A stretch of DNA of 64,000 nucleotides from Caviibacter abscessus (GTDB taxonomy: Bacteria > Fusobacteriota > Fusobacteriia > Fusobacteriales > Leptotrichiaceae), in NCBI RefSeq assembly GCF_001517835.1, contig NZ_LOQG01000027.1, positions 96,568-160,567 on the forward strand, written 5' to 3'. The notes beneath the pieces were generated by a model. It ran no database searches, was not told where the DNA came from, and worked only from the letters and a program-made list of their open reading frames with translations. Below are positions 60,906-64,000 of this stretch, one piece after another. Positions within the stretch are counted from its first letter, which is position 1; each line of letters opens with the position of its first letter. Made by a program: the position numbers and the translations under genes.

Positions 60906-62663
60906 GTGAGTATAATAAATAATTTACATATAAAATATAGTTTTATAGATAAAAAAGATATTGAATTAAAAGGCTTAAATGGATTAAAAGCTTTAGCTAT
61001 AATAATAATTTTGATATATCATTTTGTACCGGATAAATTACCTGGAGGTTTTTTGGCAGTTGATTTGTTCTTGGTTATAACAGGTTATTTAATGACAGAT
61101 AAAATATTAAAAAGTTATGTTGTAATACCTTCAAATATTATTTTTAAAAGAATTTCGAGACTTTTTCCAACTTTACTTTTTATGATACTTGTATTAAGTT
61201 GCGTGATGCTTACAACAAATAGAGTATGGTTTATGAATGAATGGGAAAATATAGTATTTTCTTTGTTTTTTCTTTCAAATTTTTGGCTTATTTTAAATAA
61301 AAATGATTATTTTGATAATTTTAATATAGCTTCACCTGTAAAACATTTGTGGTATATAGCATTAGATATTCAATTTTTTATTTTTTATAGTTTCATTTTA
61401 AGTAAATTAAAAAATAGAAAGCATCTAAAAAAGTTTTTGATTATATTAACTATAATTTCTGTGCTATCTATAATATTAATATATCATTTTGGTGGAAAAA
61501 ATAATATATCTATAATATATTACTCACCATTAACTAGATTTTATGCTTTAACAATAGGATCGATTTATGCTGTATATTTTTCAACAGATAAGATAAAAAA
61601 ATCTAATAATATTATTGCATATATACTTTTAATTGCTGTTATAGTTTCTATGAAATTTGTAGATGTAAATAATGAATTTTTGTATAAATATGCTTTGGTG
61701 AGTGTATATTCTATAATTTTTGGATATATAGTAATAAAACTTTCAAAATCAAATTTACTGGCATGTTTAAATAGTATTGGTAAAAAATCTTATCAGTTAT
61801 ATGTTTGGCATTATGCTATTATAGTGCTTACAACTCCATTTGAAGAATATGCAAGACCAAATATTTTTCATATATTATGTAGATTAATTTTAATAATTAT
61901 TATATGCACTATATTAAATATTTTATCAAAAAGAATAAAAAATATACTTAATATATTGATGATAATATATATTATTGTATCCTTATTATTTGTGAAAAAA
62001 GATCTTATTTCTTATAGACTTATAAACGAAAATGAAGTTGGTACGAAAATACTACAAATTGATGTTAATAAAGTTGATGTAAATAAAATTGTTGAAAATA
62101 CAAATATAAATAAGGTGAAACAAGGAGAATATGAACAAATATTACTAATTGGAGATTCGCTTTCTATAAATATTGCACATGCTTTTGGAAATGTATTTTC
62201 AAATCTTACAGTTGATGGTCAAGTGGGAAGACAAATGTCTGATGCTATAAAAGTTGCAAGTGATTATAAAAAATTTAATAATAGCAAAACTGCTGTAATT
62301 ATAATGCTTGGTACAAATGGAGAAATAAGACTAGGTGATATTGAAAAAATAAAAAATAAATTTAAAAATGCAGATATTTATTTTATTAATATTAATGTAC
62401 CTAGACCTTGGCTTTATAAAGTCAATGAAACATTAGGGATTGCTAAAAATATATATGATGTTAAAGTAATAGATTGGTATAGTGTTTCAAATGGACATGA
62501 TGAATATTTTAAAGCAGATAAAATTCATGTGAATGAAACTGGTGCGGAAGAATTAATAAAGCTTATTATAGATAGTTTAGATAGGAATTTAAAAGAACCT
62601 AGTAAAGATATAAAGCCAAAAATATATGAAAGACCAATTAAGAAAAAAGAGCGAAATAATTAA
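60906..62663 (+). CDS. OatA-like membrane O-acyltransferase with a SGNH domain
   Basis: The roughly 585-residue protein has an acyltransferase-3 membrane domain with about ten or eleven helices (15-365; IIIILIYHFVPDKLPGGFLAVDLFLVITGYL, VKHLWYIALDIQFF) and a C-terminal SGNH esterase-like domain (about 410-560) with S418 in GDSLS and D538/H541 in DKIHVN. OatA proteins O-acetylate MurNAc in peptidoglycan; relatives modify surface glycans. The start is doubtful: the only conventional codon is a GTG at 60906 that lies inside the AAGGAAGTGAG ribosome site. The spacing fits the ATA codons at 60912-60917 better. Confidence 0.85.
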   Translation: MSIINNLHIKYSFIDKKDIELKGLNGLKALAIIIILIYHFVPDKLPGGFLAVDLFLVITGYLMTDKILKSYVVIPSNIIFKRISRLFPTLLFMILVLSCVMLTTNRVWFMNEWENIVFSLFFLSNFWLILNKNDYFDNFNIASPVKHLWYIALDIQFFIFYSFILSKLKNRKHLKKFLIILTIISVLSIILIYHFGGKNNISIIYYSPLTRFYALTIGSIYAVYFSTDKIKKSNNIIAYILLIAVIVSMKFVDVNNEFLYKYALVSVYSIIFGYIVIKLSKSNLLACLNSIGKKSYQLYVWHYAIIVLTTPFEEYARPNIFHILCRLILIIIICTILNILSKRIKNILNILMIIYIIVSLLFVKKDLISYRLINENEVGTKILQIDVNKVDVNKIVENTNINKVKQGEYEQILLIGDSLSINIAHAFGNVFSNLTVDGQVGRQMSDAIKVASDYKKFNNSKTAVIIMLGTNGEIRLGDIEKIKNKFKNADIYFININVPRPWLYKVNETLGIAKNIYDVKVIDWYSVSNGHDEYFKADKIHVNETGAEELIKLIIDSLDRNLKEPSKDIKPKIYERPIKKKERNN

Positions 62664-62825
62664 AAATATGTGAAAGTTTTCTCAACCGAAAATCAATGCT
62701 TACGAATATTATACATTTAACTTAGTTAATAAAGTGTAATGTGATATAGAAATAAATCCAGTCATTATTACTACAGTGTGTTAAAATAATGTCGGGTATA
62801 TAAGCACGAATAAGGAGAAAATACT

Positions 62826-63590
62826 ATGAAAAAAATTATTTTAGGGTTAATTATATTAAGTAGTATTAGTTCTATGGCTTTTAGTTTGGAGGCTAATGTA
62901 AAAGTAGGGTATGATTTTTATAGATCAAGTACAAGAGCAAAAACAGATCTAACTAATTCAACAACAACTAATAATGGTAGAGGATTTATAGTTGGAGCAG
63001 AAGTTTACCCACTTCAATTTCTTGATGAAGCCATCAAAATAGGAGCAGGTGTTGAATATAATTTTGGGGAAACAAAGTTGGGGTATGACTATGATGAGAA
63101 TAACGTGCAACAAACAGTCGAAAAACAAAATGTTACAGCTACAAATGGTAAATATATAGCAACTTTTATACCTGTTTACGGTGCTTTAAAATTAGAAACA
63201 TATAAATCAGAAGAAACTAATTTAAGACTGTATACAGTTCTAAGAATGGGATATGTATTTATGAATAGTTTTGACGAAAGCAAAAAGCCTATTCCTAGTG
63301 ATTCTAAACGTAGAGATGGTTTCTATTATGGTTTAGGATTAGGTTTAACAAAAGACTGGTTTTTATCAGAACTAGTATACGATGGACGTTATACAAGAAA
63401 TGCAAATCAATGTTCAGATAAAAAAGAAGATTTTCATCATAAAATTGGTTTAAGACTTGGTTTAAGAGTAGGATACGAAATAAAACCAAAAATTATGGAA
63501 AATACAACAACAGTAATAGACAGCACAATTGTTCCTGTTACTCTTAAAGATAAAACGGAAACAAAAGAAGAGCAAACAGAACAAAAGTAA
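62826..63590 (+). CDS. Probable outer-membrane beta-barrel protein
   Basis: The 254-residue protein has a signal peptide (MKKIILGLIILSSISSMAFS) and a mature part of alternating polar and aromatic/hydrophobic residues with many Gly and Tyr. Examples are EANVKVGYDFYRS, IKIGAGVEYNFGET and FYYGLGLGLTKDWF, and HKIGLRLGLRVGYEIK near the end. This resembles small fusobacterial outer-membrane barrels. An Lys/Thr/Glu-rich tail (about 225-254) follows, without the usual terminal aromatic residue. AAGGAG precedes the ATG. The 162 bases upstream hold no gene and only weak promoter-like hexamers. Confidence 0.72.
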   Translation: MKKIILGLIILSSISSMAFSLEANVKVGYDFYRSSTRAKTDLTNSTTTNNGRGFIVGAEVYPLQFLDEAIKIGAGVEYNFGETKLGYDYDENNVQQTVEKQNVTATNGKYIATFIPVYGALKLETYKSEETNLRLYTVLRMGYVFMNSFDESKKPIPSDSKRRDGFYYGLGLGLTKDWFLSELVYDGRYTRNANQCSDKKEDFHHKIGLRLGLRVGYEIKPKIMENTTTVIDSTIVPVTLKDKTETKEEQTEQK

Positions 63591-63660
63591 AAATTACTTT
63601 AACAAACCTCATATAACTAATATAACTAACTGATAAACATGATAAAATATAACTAAGATT

Positions 63661-63694
63661 GGATTGGTTCTTTATAGAATTAATCCATTTTTTT
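63661..63694 (+). terminator. Terminator after the outer-membrane protein gene
   Basis: GGATTGGTTCT (63661-63671) pairs with AGAATTAATCC (63676-63686) with two G-T wobbles around TTAT. Seven T follow. It is 70 bases after the stop; the gap holds three copies of ATATAACTA (63611-63653 region). Confidence 0.75.
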
Positions 63695-63789
63695 ATACAT
63701 TTTAATATAAATATGAAACTTTATATAGATAAAATATGCCAATAAATATTAGATTATTTCAATAATTCTAAAAATAATAAAAAAAGTCC

Positions 63790-63818
63790 TTGACAAAAGG
63801 AAATGAGTTTGGTAATAT
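63790..63818 (+). promoter_or_regulatory. rRNA operon promoter
   Basis: TTGACA (63790-63795), a 17-base spacer and TAATAT (63813-63818) make a near-perfect promoter. It is followed by about 140 bases of purine-rich, non-coding leader and then the 16S start. Its hexamers and spacing equal those of the tRNA-Met promoter. No gene is present from 63591 to here apart from the terminator. Confidence 0.85.
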
Positions 63819-63960
63819 AAGATTTGTCAACTGGAAAACAGGGGACGAAGGACAATGAAAGAATAAAGAAAAGCAAACAAGATGTTAAGAAATAAAAAAG
63901 AAGAGACACAAAAGGTGTTGTGAAAAGAAACAAGGGAATAAAAAACTTGAAAAGAAATAA

Positions 63961-63980
63961 AGAATGAAGAGTTTGCTCAG
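63961..63980 (+). rRNA. 5' end of 16S rRNA, truncated at the contig end
   Basis: AGAGTTTG (63968-63975) directly followed by CTCAG (63976-63980) matches the universal 16S start AGAGTTTGATCCTGGCTCAG with seven bases (ATCCTGG) missing. A strong rRNA-type promoter and a leader without open frames lie upstream, and adapter sequence lies downstream. Only about 20 bases are present. Confidence 0.75.
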
Positions 63981-63982
63981 TA

Positions 63983-64000
63983 TCTTATACACATCTCCGA
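63983..64000 (+). other. Residual Nextera sequencing adapter
   Basis: TCTTATACACATCTCCGA is 18 bases identical to the Tn5 mosaic end plus the start of the Illumina Nextera read-2 adapter. It is not genomic. It sits at the very end of the window, at an rRNA operon where short-read assemblies usually break. Confidence 0.93.

Noticed and set aside
63601..63660. CRISPR-like or tandem repeat array from ATATAACTA copies
   Set aside because: Only three 9-base AT-rich copies with unequal spacing, no spacer structure and no cas genes. Probably low-complexity sequence.

Overview
The window is very AT-rich bacterial DNA with gene content of a fermentative, host-associated, Gram-negative-type anaerobe. 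The best guess is a fusobacterium of the Leptotrichiaceae (Sneathia / Streptobacillus / Leptotrichia type). The guess rests on low GC, an Na+-type V-ATPase operon of nine genes, secreted proteins including a probable outer-membrane barrel, PTS-based sugar uptake and DAP-pathway genes. No search was run, so the taxonomy is inference. Almost every gene is on the + strand; the only convincing - strand gene is an AraC-type regulator.

Layout. 1-2.8 kb: end of an unknown protein, a Fur/PerR-type repressor, a YitT-type membrane protein, a DUF1858 mini-protein and a phage-repressor-like regulator. 2.8-10.8 kb: glmM, a methyltransferase, a small membrane protein, a secreted protein with SIMPL-like modules, then lysC-dapA-dapF-asd (aspartate to diaminopimelate and lysine). 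10.8-19.2 kb: a complete ntpFIKECGABD V-type ATPase operon ending in a strong terminator. 19.3-28.5 kb: an amino-sugar / peptidoglycan-salvage island (murQ, RpiR-type regulator, lactose/chitobiose-type PTS IIA, anmK, small membrane protein, PTS IIB, PTS IIC, GH1 6-phospho-glycosidase, mupG, MurP-like PTS IIBC). 28.5-35.5 kb: a secreted esterase, then an alpha-galactoside module (AraC regulator, ABC binding protein, two permeases, GH36 alpha-galactosidase). The first permease gene carries two frameshifts and lacks a normal start codon. 35.6-55.2 kb: housekeeping genes (tex, ileS, lspA, glyQS, ruvB, rsmE, a LytR_C lipoprotein, rsfS, mrdA, RNase J, a deoxyribosyltransferase-like gene, rpsO, a MATE transporter, rpiB, a HIT protein, a SpoU methyltransferase). 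55.3-63.6 kb: a secreted protein, tsaD, a DUF4912 protein, tRNA-Met(CAU), a LysR regulator, rpmB, a TPR protein, a TtcA-like protein, an OatA-like acyltransferase and an outer-membrane-type protein. 63.6-64.0 kb: a terminator, a consensus rRNA promoter and leader, and the first bases of 16S rRNA, followed by what reads as Nextera adapter sequence.

How it fits together. The salvage island would take up and phosphorylate MurNAc or MurNAc-containing disaccharides, split them (MupG, GH1), convert anhydro-MurNAc to MurNAc-6-P (AnmK) and deliver GlcNAc-6-P (MurQ). GlmM and the dap genes work in the opposite, wall-building direction. The most distinctive biology is this island, which combines the Gram-negative-style AnmK route, the Gram-positive-style MupG route and an extra chitobiose-type PTS. 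A second theme is a run of probable single-base losses in A/T runs between 22.8 and 32 kb, which may be gene decay or assembly error.
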